The notes beneath the pieces are model-generated. The model was not told the DNA's origin. It saw nothing but the letters and a program-made list of their open reading frames with translations, and made no database searches. Source: Mesostigma viride (taxonomy: Eukaryota; Streptophyta; Mesostigmatophyceae; Mesostigmatales; Mesostigmataceae). Taken from it: a DNA stretch of 64,000 bases. The position numbers were made by a program, and so were the translations under genes. The stretch is from the NCBI GenBank assembly GCA_009746045.1, contig RPFO01000130.1, positions 2,202,125 to 2,266,124 of the forward strand. Reading direction: 5' to 3'. How positions within the stretch are numbered: the first letter of the stretch is position 1; each line of letters begins with the position of its first letter. Below, piece by piece: positions 10,545 to 23,200 of this stretch.

Positions 10545-12010
10545 GCTAGCAAAGAATACCGTATTTTCAGCACTTTCTGGCATGTACGCATATATAAAGA
10601 CTCCAAATGAACTCAGTTGGGCCTGGGACTTTGCACATGTTCTAAACACATCCCATGCAGCATGCCCACAAAGTTGCAGGCTGGTTGGATGACAAATAGG
10701 TGACAAATGCTAGCATAAATACCCCCAAAATGCAGTTTTTCATGGTTTTTCAAGGGTTTTATCACACATATGCATACATAATGACTCCAAATGAACTCAG
10801 TTGGGCCTGGGACTTTGCACATGTTCTAAACACATCCCATGCAGCATGCCCACAAAGTTGCAGGCTGGTTGGATGACAAATAGGTGACTGATGGTAGCAT
10901 AAATACCCCCAAAATGCAGTTTTTCATGGTTTTTCAAGGGTTTTATCACACATATGCATACATAATGACTCCAAATGAACTCAGTTGGGCCTGGGACTTT
11001 GCACATGCTCTAAACACATCCCATGCAGCATGCCTACAAAGTTGCAGGCTGGTTGGATGACAAATAGGTGACAAATGCTAGCATAAATACCCCAAGAATG
11101 CAGTTTTTCATGGTTTTTCAAGGGTTTTATCACACATATGCATACATAATGACACCAATAGAGCTCAGTTGGAGCTGGAACTTTGCACATGCTCTAAACA
11201 CATCCCATGCAGCATGCCTACAAAGTTGCAGGCTGGTTGGATGACAAATAGGTGACAAATGCTAGCATAAATACCCCAAGAATGCAGTTTTTCATGGTTT
11301 TTCAAGGGTTTTATCACACATATGCATACATAATGACACCAATAGAGCTCAGTTGGAGCTGGAACTTTGCACATGTTCTAAACACATCCCATGCAGCATG
11401 CCCACAAAGTTGCAGGCTGGTTGGATGACACTAGGTGACAAATGCTAGCATCAATACCCCCAAATGCAGTTTTTCATGGTTTTTCAAGGGTTTTATCACA
11501 CATATGCATACATAATGACTCCAAATGAACTCAGTTGGAGCTGGGACTTTGCACATGTTCTAAACACATCCCATGCAGCATGCCCACAAAGTTGCAGGCT
11601 GGTTGGATGACAAATAGGTGACAAATGCTAGCATAAATACCCCAAGAATGCAGTTTTTCTTGGTTTTCCAAGGGTTTTATCACACATATGCATACATAAT
11701 GACACCAATAGAGCTCAGTTGGAGCTGGAACTTTGCACATGTTCTAAACACATCCCATGCAGCATGCCCACAAAGTTGCAGGCTGGTTGGATGACAAAAT
11801 GGTGACTGATGGTAGCGAACCCCCCCCCAAATGCAGTTTTTCTTGGTTTTCCAAGGTTTCCAACACATGGGTGCCTATATCAATGAACTCAGTCAAGCCT
11901 AGAAATTTGCACAGCTCATAAAAACATCTATGTTAACTGCCCACAAGAAATTCAGACTGTTTGCATGACAAATAGGTGACAGATGCTAGCAAACATAGCA
12001 CAAAAATGGC
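10545..12010. repeat. 184-bp satellite array, about 7-8 units
   Basis: The period is 183-184 bp, seen from the recurring CTCAGTTGG and TTTGCACATG landmarks near 10613, 10797, 10981, 11165, 11349, 11531 and 11715. Central units are over 90% alike by eye. Units at both edges are decayed, the usual pattern for an unequal-exchange array. The minus-strand ORFs of 69 codons in it are periodic artefacts. Confidence 0.9.
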
Positions 12011-12233
12011 AGTTCCTAGTAATTGTTTTTCGTGGGTTTCATCCCATAGTTGAATGTCAACCATTCCAGTTTGGGATATATAGTCAGGTTCCCAACAACA
12101 CATCTAGATGATATATTATGTGATATTGCAGGAAGGCAGACTTAGGGGCACACGCCCATGATACAACGTCAACATGTACATCAACAACACACACGTAACT
12201 TAGCTAATCATCATAATAAAAAGCACACCTTCC
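12011..12233. other. Spacer between satellite and simple-repeat block
   Basis: It contains a degenerate trailing satellite unit and AT-rich sequence. No gene or motif is recognised. Confidence 0.4.
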
Positions 12234-12633
<400 letters not shown>

Positions 12634-13960
12634 CCACCACACCATCCAAGGCTGCCTGCCTCCTGTGTGTCTTCCAGGTCCAGACCAGCCTGACCTGGTA
12701 GTGTCGTCAGCTTGCGAGCGTTCCCACGTGCCTACCTATGTGGCTGGCAACATGCGTAAACCCATTCATGCATGCGTGCATGCACGCATGCGACCATATT
12801 TGAACATATCTGTCCAGGCCTGCCAAAACATGACCATGCAAAGATACACGCAAACTAGCGTACCAGCGGCAAGCATGTGTGCAAATATAAACGGCTGTTC
12901 GCCTGCCCCTCTGCCTGCACTTCATCCTGCCTGTCAGTATGTCTGCCGACACAGGATGCAGGAGGGAGGCCGCCTTCCACAGGCTAATCCCACCAAGGAA
13001 ATGAAATAAAGCGCATGAAAGCAAAGCAACCAACAGCAAGAGGCAAAAGGTTACATAGATGAATGCCACATGCAAGACGTATGGACAACATGACAGTCAA
13101 GGCGCCATAATACCCTGAGCATCCATAACATTGACGCAGTCAGGTGCGGCAATTTATCAATGCAGGTGTTTGCGGCCGTCGAATCCACGGCAGCGGTGCC
13201 AGACGGAAGGACAGCACACATCCTAGGTCCCGCAAAGAATTTCTTCAGCGGCCACCGACAGCACCGGAAAATAAAATTCCAGCAAGAAACGCAACAAATA
13301 ATAACAAACCCTGACTAGACCTCCATTTTCAACCACCCTATCACCCTAAACCAGAACTGCGGCTCACCAGATGCTCCGGAGGTCAAGCAGTATCCAGTTT
13401 TCACTTACGCACGTTTCCGCAGTATTCTCACGGCATTCCCATCGGCAGCTACCTCGGTCCGCCCCAAAAATGCTGTACGATGGAGCCCATGGATGTATCC
13501 CGCATTCGACGCCTTTTTGAAGTGATCGCGTCACGTAGGCAGCTGTAGGCACACGATTCACACGATTCCGGATAGCCCAGTTTTTCATTCTTTGATCATC
13601 GCAATCGGTCGCTATATGCATGACTCCAACCTCAGCGTGGAGCGATGCAGACTGAGAAATGTAGCAATTATACACATAAGCACGAGATTTTTTCACAGAT
13701 TTCTTTCTGAAACGATTGTTTTCGCAGCAAGAATGGGAAATGCCGTCTCCATAGCTCCACGAGCTGACGACCTCGCCATCATACTAATGAAGTGAGTTGC
13801 ATGTACTAATTACTCGCGTCGTTAGTGCTTTCGGATCGGATTTGGTCGGGTACGAATTGTCACTAATCAGTATCACCAGATTTCTCGGGTAAACCGTACT
13901 AATGAACCGAAAATTGTCGCTAATTGAGGTGCCGAAATCACTAAGGAAGTGAGCTGACCC
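12634..13960. other. No recognised gene (interior of the foldback element)
   Basis: Both strands were examined for coding motifs. Only short unsupported ORFs are present and no family is recognised. Confidence 0.5.
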
Positions 13961-14463
13961 TGTAAAGACCAAATGGTGGTGGCACGGAGTACAAAATTAA
14001 TGGTGGTGGCACGCCGCCATTGTTGTTGTTGTTGTTGTGTCCCACGCCGCACACAGGTGGAGTACAATTTGGTGGTGGCACGGTGTGCCGGTGCAACGGT
14101 GCAACGGTGCAACGGTGCAACGGTGCAACGGCCAGTGATTGGCCCGTTGCTGATTTTCTGATATGCAGCCTAGTAAAAATTGGCCGCAAATCTTGTGCCC
14201 ACGTGCGACCGGACGAATTTGCGGCCAATTTTTATTAGGCTGCATGTCAGCAAATCAGCAACGGGCCAATCACTGGCCGTTGCACCGTTGCACCGTTGCA
14301 CCGTTGCACCGTTGCACCGTTGCACCGTTGCACCGGCACACCGTGCCACCACCAAATTGTACTCCACCGGTGTGCGGCGTGGGACACAACAACAACAACA
14401 ACAATGGCGGCGTGCCACCACCATTAATTTTATACTCCGTGCCACCACCATTTGGTCTTCACA
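13961..14463. repeat. 503-bp near-perfect palindrome (foldback MITE-like)
   Basis: The left arm starts TGTAAAGACCAAATGGTGG and the right arm ends with its complement apart from one base. Arms of about 230 bp match through CAA/TTG trinucleotide tracts, GGTGCAAC octamer tracts (5 on the left, 7 on the right) and a segment meeting at a short centre near 14200. The octamer is shared with the ends of the surrounding 8.5-kb element, so the two are probably related. Confidence 0.85.
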
Positions 14464-15440
14464 TGTAGGGGATATCGGACAGCACCAGCGCTGTGTATTT
14501 TGTTTACTCATGTCGTGTGCTCAACCAGCCATCCTTTATTTCCCTATGATGCATGTTTGCGGAATTCTGGCAACCTGCCATGTGGCACATGGCCAAACTC
14601 CTCAATGTCAGGGGTGCGAGGGGTTGTTTGTCAAGAGGATAGACACACGCACATGCTCAACAACTCTTGCTCCAATGCCACTGCCACTAACCCAGAAACT
14701 CGGGCACAACCACGCACGATCGCTAAGCTGCTAGCCAGAATCGCAGTCCTCGCCAAAGTGAGGGATGGGGCACCAGCTAGTTAGGCAGTCTGGTGGCTGA
14801 GGACGAGCAGGAGTTGAATGACATTTCTGAAGCAAGTAGTCACGGATGGCTTGGAGAAACATGGTGAAGCATGCAAGGGCGTGCATCTCATGCTGACAAG
14901 GGCCAGAGCAAGAGCATGAGCACAAGGCACGTGCCTGTGAAGAGGCCATTGGCCTTGCACTATCTGTTGAAGACAACTGCGGTATGGTGGCCAAGCGGCT
15001 CACCGGGGTTGTGCAGTGGCTTCTTCATGCTAGGTATGATGGCGGCCAAGTGCAGTCCTTTGGTGGCACATTTCAAGCCGGCAACCTCGAGGTAGCAACT
15101 GAGCAGTGTATGAGCTGTCTGGCTATGCACCACAGCGCTGGCTGAGGAGATCTAGTCCAACTTGGAAGCTGCATCGCCAGCAACGTGAACCCCTATAACA
15201 GAGACAGGGACATGGGGACATCCATGGTGATGCAGAGGACCATGTGTGGCAACCTTAGTCAGGCGGGCCGGTTGCCAAGGGATGTGCTGCTACCGAATCA
15301 AGGCGCACAAAACACATCGCAGCCATGCCGACCGCCAAGATGCCTGGCATGATTAGATTACTACATTGCCAAGCTGAGTTTGCGACTACCGTGCATGCTG
15401 TGGGTTTGAACTGATCATGCTAGCGAACGTGACAGCTGGC
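14464..15440. other. No recognised gene
   Basis: This is mixed-composition sequence inside the foldback element. ORFs are short, overlap on both strands and show no motif. Confidence 0.45.
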
Positions 15441-15449
15441 AGTTCTTAT

Positions 15450-15789
15450 CAAAGAGACAACCAGCGCAGGCCAGAAATCGGGAGAATCCGGACCATGGTA
15501 GCTCGAGCCTGCCGTTATCTTTTCCGCGTTTTCGAGTCGTTCAGGATGATGAAGATGAATGGTGATGGAAATGTGTATCCTTGTGCATTGAAATTATGGC
15601 TGGCTTACGTGTGCATGGAGCGACTAGATGACCTAGACGGTGGGGCCGGAAACAGCATGCTTGATCAGGGCGTGTGTTTCTAGCCTAGCTGGCCGGGAGC
15701 GTCTAGTGGTGAGCACCATTGCTGCGATCGCTCTCCCACCATTTACGAGGAAATACCCGCAAATGGAAAACCACTGAAAAGGTCTAGCT
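15450..15789 (-). mobile_element. Penelope-like element 3' fragment, 340 bp
   Basis: It matches the 3' UTR of the full-length element at 33780-34113 in reverse orientation. It is flanked by 9-bp direct repeats AGTTCTTAT at 15441-15449 and 15790-15798. The 3' end is the same as in the other copies and the 5' end is truncated, as expected for a retrotransposed fragment. Confidence 0.85.
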
Positions 15790-15798
15790 AGTTCTTAT

Positions 15799-16069
15799 GT
15801 CTAGTTCTTATGTCTAACAAGCCCCTACTTGAAAATTGCCTGAGCATGGCCACATGCACATATATACAGCCATGTCTAGCCACTGTTCATATTCATATAT
15901 CTTTGTCTATGTGTCACAAAAGTTGTGTTATATTATCTGTGCAAGGTCTGAACAGTTAGCAACACAGTTGGTGGGAGTTGGCCATACCGTTACAAAAGAA
16001 CTTTGTCATCCAAGGTTGAGTGATTAGCTGGAAACTGGCAGGTGTTGCATGGACCAGTGAACCCAATGA
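15799..16069. other. No recognised gene
   Basis: AT-rich spacer before the inverted satellite; nothing recognised. Confidence 0.4.
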
Positions 16070-16610
16070 CACTTGATGGACCTGAATTAAGTTTTGTGCA
16101 ATGTCTGAAATGATGATGATTAACATGCGCGCTTGTTTTCAGCCTCAACTGAGCACACCTGGCATGGGAAACTGCACTTGGAAATGTGGCGGAAATGCAA
16201 AAATCGCACATTTTTTCTCACATTTGGTAGCGAGCTGTCAATGAATGAAGTACAACGGACCTGAATTTTTGTGCAATGTCTACAATAATGATATTTAATA
16301 TGCTTGCAAGTTTCCAGCCCCAACTGAGCACATCTTGTATGAAAACTGTCATGAAATGTGTCTAAAAAACGCGAAAAACGCACATTTTTGCTAGCATTTG
16401 GTGGCATTTTGTTACCAAATACAGTACGATGGACCTGATTTTTTGTGCCATGTCTACATTTATGATGTGCAATGTGATTGCAAATTTCCAGCCTCGACTG
16501 AACACACCTTCTATGGAAACTGCAATGAGATGTGGTGAAACAGTGCGTTTTTGCTAGCATTTGGTGGCAGTTTGTCACCAAATGAGGTCAGATGACCATG
16601 GGACCTGGTG
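16070..16610. repeat. Degenerate 175-180-bp satellite, 3 units, inverted relative to 10545-12010
   Basis: GGACCTGAAT-type landmarks recur at about 16080, 16260 and 16434. The reverse complement lines up with the left-arm 184-bp satellite (shared CAGT-x-G-x-CTGG, TTTGCA, GGTGACAAA and GCTAGCA landmarks in the same order). It is therefore an old inverted relative of that array. Confidence 0.65.
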
Positions 16611-16869
16611 CACAGTTGGTAGACATGAGCATTAGCCTACCTGCAAATAGCCAGGCCAGGAGCTCTTTATTTGCATACTAAGTGGTATTTGTTTATATTA
16701 AAATCTGGAAAGTTGCTAAAAATAGACATGCCAAAAATAGACCAACCGATGTCGGAAAATTCTGGAAAGTCAAATTCCTTCTACTGGTGTCCTGGACATG
16801 CTGCCTACCAATATCTAGCATGTTTGGACTCAATTTGCTCCATGTAGGGCTTATAAGGGCATTTTTTGG

Positions 16870-18300
16870 CACTTTCATACCGTTGTGGAGGTGGCACGGT
16901 GGCACGGTGGCATGGTGGCTCCATGGATAACAATTGCATGTGCAAAGGTGTGTTCTGATCAGGCACTCCGCAAAGGTGAAAACCATTTGCGTTCAGTGCC
17001 GGGCCACGGAAAACGCGGAAAAACGGAAAGGTGTGTGTTTATATGCAATTTGAGGTGCAACGGTGCAACGGTGCAACGGTGCCACGGTGCCACGGTGGCA
17101 CGGTGGCACGATGCCACGATGCAACGGTGTCATGAGCATGTCTAGGTAACCCTTGCATGACCCAAATGTTACCCTTGATAAATCCCAATGGATAACCATT
17201 GTATGTGCAAATATGTGTACGTGTTTATATGCAACTTTTGAGGTGGCACAGTGGCACGGTGGCACGCTGGCACGATGCCACGGTGCCATGGTGTCATGAG
17301 CATCTAGGTAACCCTTGCATGACCCATCCACCTACATAAAACCCATGGATAACAAAATTTTGCATGTGCAAAGGTGTGTGTTTATATGCAATTTGAGGTG
17401 CAACGGTGCAACGGTGCAACGGTGCAACGGTGCCACGGTGCCACGGTGGCACGTGGCACGATGCCACGATGCAACGGTGTCATGAGCATGTCTAGGTAAC
17501 CCTTGCATGACCCATTACCCTTGATAAATCCCAATGGATAACCATTGTATGTGCAAAGGTGTGTGTTTATATGCAATTTGAGGTGCAACGGTGCAACGGT
17601 GCAACGGTGCCACGGTGCCACGGTGGCACGGTGGCACGATGCCACGATGCAACGGTGTCATGAGCATGTCTAGGTAACCCTTGCATGACCCAAATGTTAC
17701 CCTTGATAAATCCCAATGGATAACCATTGTATGTGCAAATATGTGTACGTGTTTATATGCAACTTTTGAGGTGGCACAGTGGCACGGTGGCACGCTGGCA
17801 CGATGCCACGGTGCCATGGTGTCATGAGCATCTAGGTAACCCTTGCATGACCCATCCACCTACATAAAACCCATGGATAACAATTGCATGTGCAAAGGTG
17901 TGTGTTTATATGCAATTTGAGGTGCAACGGTGCAACGGTGCAACGGTGCAACGGTGCCACGGTGCCACGGTGGCACGTGGCACGATGCCACGATGCAACG
18001 GTGTCATGAGCATGTCTAGGTAACCCTTGCATGACCCATTACCCTTGATAAATCCCAATGGATAACCATTGTATGTGCAAAGGTGTGTGTTTATATGCAA
18101 TTTGAGGTGCAACGGTGCAACGGTGCAACGGTGCAACGGCGCCACGGTGGCACGGTGTCATGAGCATCTAGGTAACCCTTGCATGACCCATCCACCTACA
18201 TAAATCCCATGGATAACAATTGCATGTGCAAAGGTGTGTGCATATATGCAATTTGAGGTGCAACGGTGCAACGGTGCAACGGTGCAACGGTGCCACGGCC
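16870..18300. repeat. Right-arm higher-order repeat, period about 528 bp, with GGTGCAAC/GGTGGCAC octamers
   Basis: Submonomers of about 175 bp each hold a GTGTTTATATGCA block, octamer tracts (GGTGCAAC, then GGTGGCAC), GTGTCATGAGCAT and AGGTAACCCTTGCATGACCC. Three kinds alternate, so near-identical sequence recurs about 528 bp apart (for example 16993-17331 against 17515-17859). The array ends next to the right terminal inverted repeat. Confidence 0.85.
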
Positions 18301-18410
18301 GCCGCCGAACTTTTTTTTCCTCAAAGACTTTAGTTGAAACTTTAAATGCATGAAAATGCAACTTTCAAAACTGAAGTACAATTTGAAAAATGTAGTACAA
18401 TTCCAGGTGT

Positions 18411-18946
18411 GCATGGGGACGTGCTTTCGCAGGCGGCATCGGCGACGAGGGTGTTGCAGCGGGGCCAGTTAGGCGTGAACGACGCGGAGCGGAGCACTAC
18501 AGGCGGCTTGCAGAGGTCGGGGCGACAGCGGAAGCCATCGCCGGAGGACAGCGCGCGACAAGAGTCGGCAGGTTTCCGGAGCGAGTAAGAGTTCCTTTTC
18601 AGGAGCTGCCCCCGCCCCTTCGCGTTCGTGTGACGCGTTGGGAGGAGTTTGCACCTCTTGGGTACGATAGAGACCTTGAGGTAGGAGCAGGGGGTGTCGC
18701 TGGGCTAGGCGACGAGACACTTGGCGACCACGAGGTGCCAACGTACAATCCGCGAGGGCCAACGACGGGTTGTCACCTGTCTACTTTACCAACGGTGACG
18801 ATTCAGTCATCGCGGGCCGACAGCGGGTCGACGACGGCGCAGCAGGTAGCAGGGTACCAGAGCTGATTGTGGTGAGCGACAGCGACGACGACAGCGACAA
18901 GGAGAACCAGGACGCGCCTGGGGCCAGCCGTGGTGGTCTTGCCTGA
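18411..18946 (+). CDS. LTR-1 ORF1, 3' part
   Basis: The coding signal resumes after the insertion: AEHYRRLAEVGATAEAIAGG followed by VGRFPERVRVPFQELPPPLR. Near 18700-18760 the convincing frame changes. The new frame ends in an acidic tail (VSDSDDDSDKENQDAPGAS) and stops at about 18946. Either a frameshift mutation or a read-through mechanism is needed. Function unknown; it is probably a structural or gag-like part of LTR-1 upstream of the main gag. Confidence 0.4.
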
Positions 18947-19048
18947 GTGGTAACACTTGGCACTTTCCTTTCTTGTTCAGTAGCTTATATTGCTTTAATT
19001 GCTGCTTGGCCACTTGGCTGGCTGTAGCAGATCTGAACAGAGGCCATC

Positions 19049-19870
19049 ATGGAGGATGGAGCTATCAACCAACAAGCGGGCTTTATGGGCTTCGCGCGGC
19101 GCGGCGCTGGGCTGGATGGACGAGATGGACGCGATGGACGCGGTGGACGCGATGGACGCGGGGACGGCCAGGCGCTGGGAGACCAGGCTGAGGTGCCAGA
19201 TAATCAGAGCCAAGGATCGCAGGGCGGGCAGCACGCGCCAGCCGCAGATCAAGCGGCGCCTAAGCGACCAACCGTTGCTGAGGGGTACGCGGTGCTAGGC
19301 CAGTTTCAGTCCATCAAGGACAATTGGCAGCCCCGGGATGCTGAGAGGATGTTAGAGGACATGAACTTGTACACGGAGATATACAACGGTGACAAGCTTC
19401 GCATCCTGGCGTCTAGTGCCTACATACGGCAGTCGGCGAGGCGGCTGTTCAAGTTTGTTCGGGAGCGACACGCGGCGGGGGACACCTGGACGGCGTTTAT
19501 GACGCGACTCAGGTCGTTCCTGAGTGACAAGAGGACCATAGATGGGTCCCACCTGAAGCAAGAATACCTGGACTACAAGCCCATCAAGGGGCAACTAGTG
19601 GTCCACGCCTTTGAAGACTTCGTCAAGCTGAGGGAGGACGCCATGGCCAAGGGCTTCTTCGTCGCAGATCGGATGGCCATGGGCGACTTTCTCAAGTCGC
19701 TGCAGCTGGATCCGGTCACCATGGATAATGTGACCATCCACATGCGACAGGTCCATGGCTGGGCAGCCATGACGGACCAGTTGTATGAGTGTTTCAGCGG
19801 CAAGTACGTGGGGGTAAGCGCCCTCGTCAGGGTGATGAGGAGGCCACTGAACCCACGGTTAAGTCCATGA
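19049..19870 (+). CDS. gag: LTR-1 gag-like protein
   Basis: This ORF of 273 codons follows ORF1. The N-terminus is rich in Gly-Arg-Asp repeats (DGRDGRDGRGGRDGRGDGQ). From about residue 85 it has the helical character of a copia-type gag (LKQEYLDYKPIKGQ, DFVKLREDAMAKGFFVADRM, ending WAAMTDQLYECFSGKYVG). After about residue 253 the better coding frame is the -1 frame, which carries the zinc knuckle. The switch is at the run of five G at about 19810-19814. It packages the element RNA into cytoplasmic particles. The assignment rests on position and the downstream CCHC. Confidence 0.65.
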   Translation: MEDGAINQQAGFMGFARRGAGLDGRDGRDGRGGRDGRGDGQALGDQAEVPDNQSQGSQGGQHAPAADQAAPKRPTVAEGYAVLGQFQSIKDNWQPRDAERMLEDMNLYTEIYNGDKLRILASSAYIRQSARRLFKFVRERHAAGDTWTAFMTRLRSFLSDKRTIDGSHLKQEYLDYKPIKGQLVVHAFEDFVKLREDAMAKGFFVADRMAMGDFLKSLQLDPVTMDNVTIHMRQVHGWAAMTDQLYECFSGKYVGVSALVRVMRRPLNPRLSP

Positions 19871-20235
19871 GGGGATCGGGCCACGGGGGCCCAGCGCCCT
19901 CGAGAGGGCCTGAGACCTCTTCAAGGGGTCGAGGAAGGTCCAGGAGGGGGCGTGACAGAAGGGCTGGACGGGGGACCCCGCCGAAGTCGGGACATCCACA
20001 GTCCCAGTTTGACTTCAAGAGGGTGGGTGGTCCTCCCAAGGCTGGGCCCAGCAGTGGGACCTCACGGGACATCAGTCAGGTGGAATGTTATTTCTGCCAG
20101 GGGAAGGGTCACTTCAGGAATGAGTGTCCCTCGTACCTGAGGCAGGAAGGTCAGAGCAAGCCAGCTCAGGGTGGCAGCAAGGACAAGGCTGGTCCATCCC
20201 AGGACAAGGGCAAGGGCAAGGCTGCTGATCATTGA
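19789..20235 (+). CDS. LTR-1 nucleocapsid-like CCHC zinc-knuckle segment
   Basis: The frame overlaps the gag end by 82 bp in the -1 register. It is basic and Gly/Arg-rich, then has one knuckle CYFCQGKGHFRNEC (C-x2-C-x4-H-x4-C). It ends at TGA (20233-20235). Pol continues in the same frame beyond that TGA, so gag-pol expression would need both the frame change near 19810 and UGA readthrough (UGA-C context), unless one of these is a mutation. The role is RNA binding. Confidence 0.75.
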   Translation: MFQRQVRGGKRPRQGDEEATEPTVKSMRGSGHGGPAPSRGPETSSRGRGRSRRGRDRRAGRGTPPKSGHPQSQFDFKRVGGPPKAGPSSGTSRDISQVECYFCQGKGHFRNECPSYLRQEGQSKPAQGGSKDKAGPSQDKGKGKAADH

Positions 20236-20268
20236 CTTGAGCCTGCACACATCCCTGAACCCTGGAGG

Positions 20269-23200
20269 GTGCCCCCAGGGGTGTGTAATGAAGCTGCTAG
20301 TGACAGCAGTGAGGGGCAGCCCCATGCTCTAGTGAAAGAGCCTATTGGACACGATGGGGCAAGCTTGGTTACCACAGAGAGTATGCCAGCTGTAGCTGCA
20401 GTGGTTACTCGCCAACGTGCCCGCCATGGCGGTGCTGAGCCTGAGGTAGGACCTGGTGATGTGGACCCAGGTGGATCTCAGAAGCATTCTGACCGTGCAG
20501 GACTGGCACAGGATGGTCAGGATGAGGATAGGGCTGGAGACAGTCTGACAGGCACGACCCTGGTGCCTCCTGTACATAAGGGATCTGTACATACCTTGAG
20601 TGCTAATAATGACAATAAAAGGTTTTCTCTCTTGTATGACATTGCCTCAAGGTTGCATACCATGTTTGGCCATGCAGCTCAGTCTTTGCAAGTTGCTAGA
20701 CGGCTGGGAGGAAGTGAGTTGTACTCCATCTGCCAACAGGTTGCTCAAGCTTGCAAGTGCAGGCTAGTTGCTAGAAAGCCCAAGCAGTCTCATGCCAGGA
20801 CTCCTATTTTGCAGCCAGGCCATGTGCAGGTAGATATTCAGAGAATCAGGGGTTTGAAGCTGCTGGTGGCAGTGGACAGATATACCAAGTACAAGACCCT
20901 AGAGATCCTGCCTGACATGGAGAAGCCTACATTGATTGCTGCTCTGAAGTTGACAAGGAGCAGGTACCCTGGGTTGGAGTTGTTGCAGTGTGACATTCAG
21001 TTTGAGTGCTGTGAGAACCTGCCAGAGTTTCCAGAGTTGCTGATTACACCCAGGGAGAGCCACGGCCAGCAAGGGGTGGTGGAGAGAGCCATCCAAGAGA
21101 TCAAGACTGTGCTGCTGGTGGAGAGGATTCCAAGGACGTCATCTGCCATTGTGACATCTGCATGGCTACGTTCTGTGGAGGACAGGCTGAACCTGAGGAC
21201 TCCCATGTTCTTTGGTGACATTGCCATCAATCCTCTTATGCTGCATACCAGGATGCTGCCAGCTGATGCTGAGCAGGCATGGAAGGAGAAGCTAGAGGCC
21301 AAGTTCCTCAAGCTGAGGCAGAAAGACAAGGGCTGGAGTGTCCTAGAACCTAACGTTGGACAACAGGTTGTTGTGTGGAAGGAACCAAGCTTTCCAGGGA
21401 AACGTGGCAGCTGGCATGATGGGGTGGTGACCCGAGTAGAAGCCGCTGGCCATAAGTGCTGGGTGGCCATTGATGGCTCCCAAGCAGTGCACCGTCTGTC
21501 CTGGTCAAAGATCCGTCCCCGGGGAGGTAATCAAGGAGACCTCTTCCAGGTGCCCGCTGGTGTACAAGGCGGGGGTGACGTGGAGCTTCCTGATCAGGGT
21601 GCTACAGCTGTATCGAGCCCTCAGGGTGACCCTGGCCCGGCCCCTGGGGTACCTTCACATACGGTGGTTGGGCAAGCAGGCGGACAGGCTGCACCTCCGG
21701 AACGGCCCGACACCAGGCCTAGGGGTGTGCGTCTATCAGATATTGTACAGGCTTTGCAAAGAGCCAAGAAGGAGCCTAAGGTGTCCAAGCTTGTCCAGTT
21801 GGATGAACCTGAGGTAGCTGCCATGGAGATAGATACCAATGCACAGGTTTCTGTCATGGGACCTCAGCATACAGGAGAACTGCTGGTCGGAGAACCAAGT
21901 TGCCCCTGGGTGTCTGATTTCAGTGGTAGGACGCATCTAAGGGTGTTGGGAGAGGTTACTGCCCCTGTCATGGGTGTGGATGTGACCTTCCTTGTCCTAG
22001 AGGACTATGATGGCCCTGTGATTTTGGGTCAGAATTTTCTGGGCAATCCTGGGATTTCTATCAGAGCTACAGCTCTGAGAAGAGATGGCTGGGGGATGAT
22101 TCCCCTAGAAAATTTCAGGACAACATTTCCAGTCAGGTGCAGGGCCAAGCCGGTCAAGGGTGTAAAATGGGATGAAGGGGAGGTGCCCCCAGCGGCCAGT
22201 TTGGTGATTCCAGCTGTGTTGCACCCCAGCAGTATTGGCATAACTCACAGGAGCCTTGCTGCACACTCTCCTTTGACATATGACCAGCTGGTCCAAGAGA
22301 TGAGCTCGCCTACTTTGTTTGAGGCTTGGAAGCTCGCCTTCTCCAAGGCATTGGAGGAGTGGTTGCAGTTTGAGTGTGCTGCACCAACAGACAGACGTCC
22401 CCCAGCATCAAGGAAGCTTGCTTTGAGATTTGTGCTGAAGAGGAAGGTTGTGGATGAGGTATCAGTGCCCCATGTCAGGCCTGTCCTGAATGAGTATCAC
22501 GGCACGGGGAGTCTGCCAGGAGAGGAGCTATACACGCCAGGGATGCTACACGACACATGGAGAATTTTGCTATGTCTCTACGTGGGGTTGCTGAACAGGG
22601 GAGCAGCTATGTCATCAGTGCTGCTGGACTTCAAGAGGGCATTTTTAAAATCTGATCCAGAAGTGGCCAGGAGGGTGTGGAAGCAGGATGAGCCTTACTG
22701 TGTTGAGGTGCCTGCCATCTGGAAGCTGGAGCTGCATCAACAATTCCTGGTTATTCTGAAGGGCCTGGAAGGACTCAGGTCGAGCCCAATCATCTGGAGA
22801 CTCACGCTGCAGGAAGCTCTGATCAGTGAGTGTGGCTTGAGAGTGTCTTCAGTTGATCCCTGTTTGCTGCTGGCCCAATGGGAGGGTCTGCCAGTGTATG
22901 CTAGTTTGCATGGAGATGATCTGCATTTGCTAGCCCCCACGACCTGGCTGAAGAAGTTTATTCCTGTCATCAGTGGCAAGTTTTCACTGGGCAAGGAGCT
23001 GTGGCAGGAGCCCAACAAGCCTGTAGTGTTCTGTGGAATGCAGGCTACCCTGTTCAGGAGGGACGGGGAGTGGAGTATCAGGCTTCAGGCTGGAGGAGAT
23101 TATAAACAGACCATTGTGAAGGCCTTGCCAGAGAAGATCACCCAGGCTGCAGGACCTGAGTTGAGAGGCATGTGGGCCTGGTTTGCCAGCATCTGTGGTC

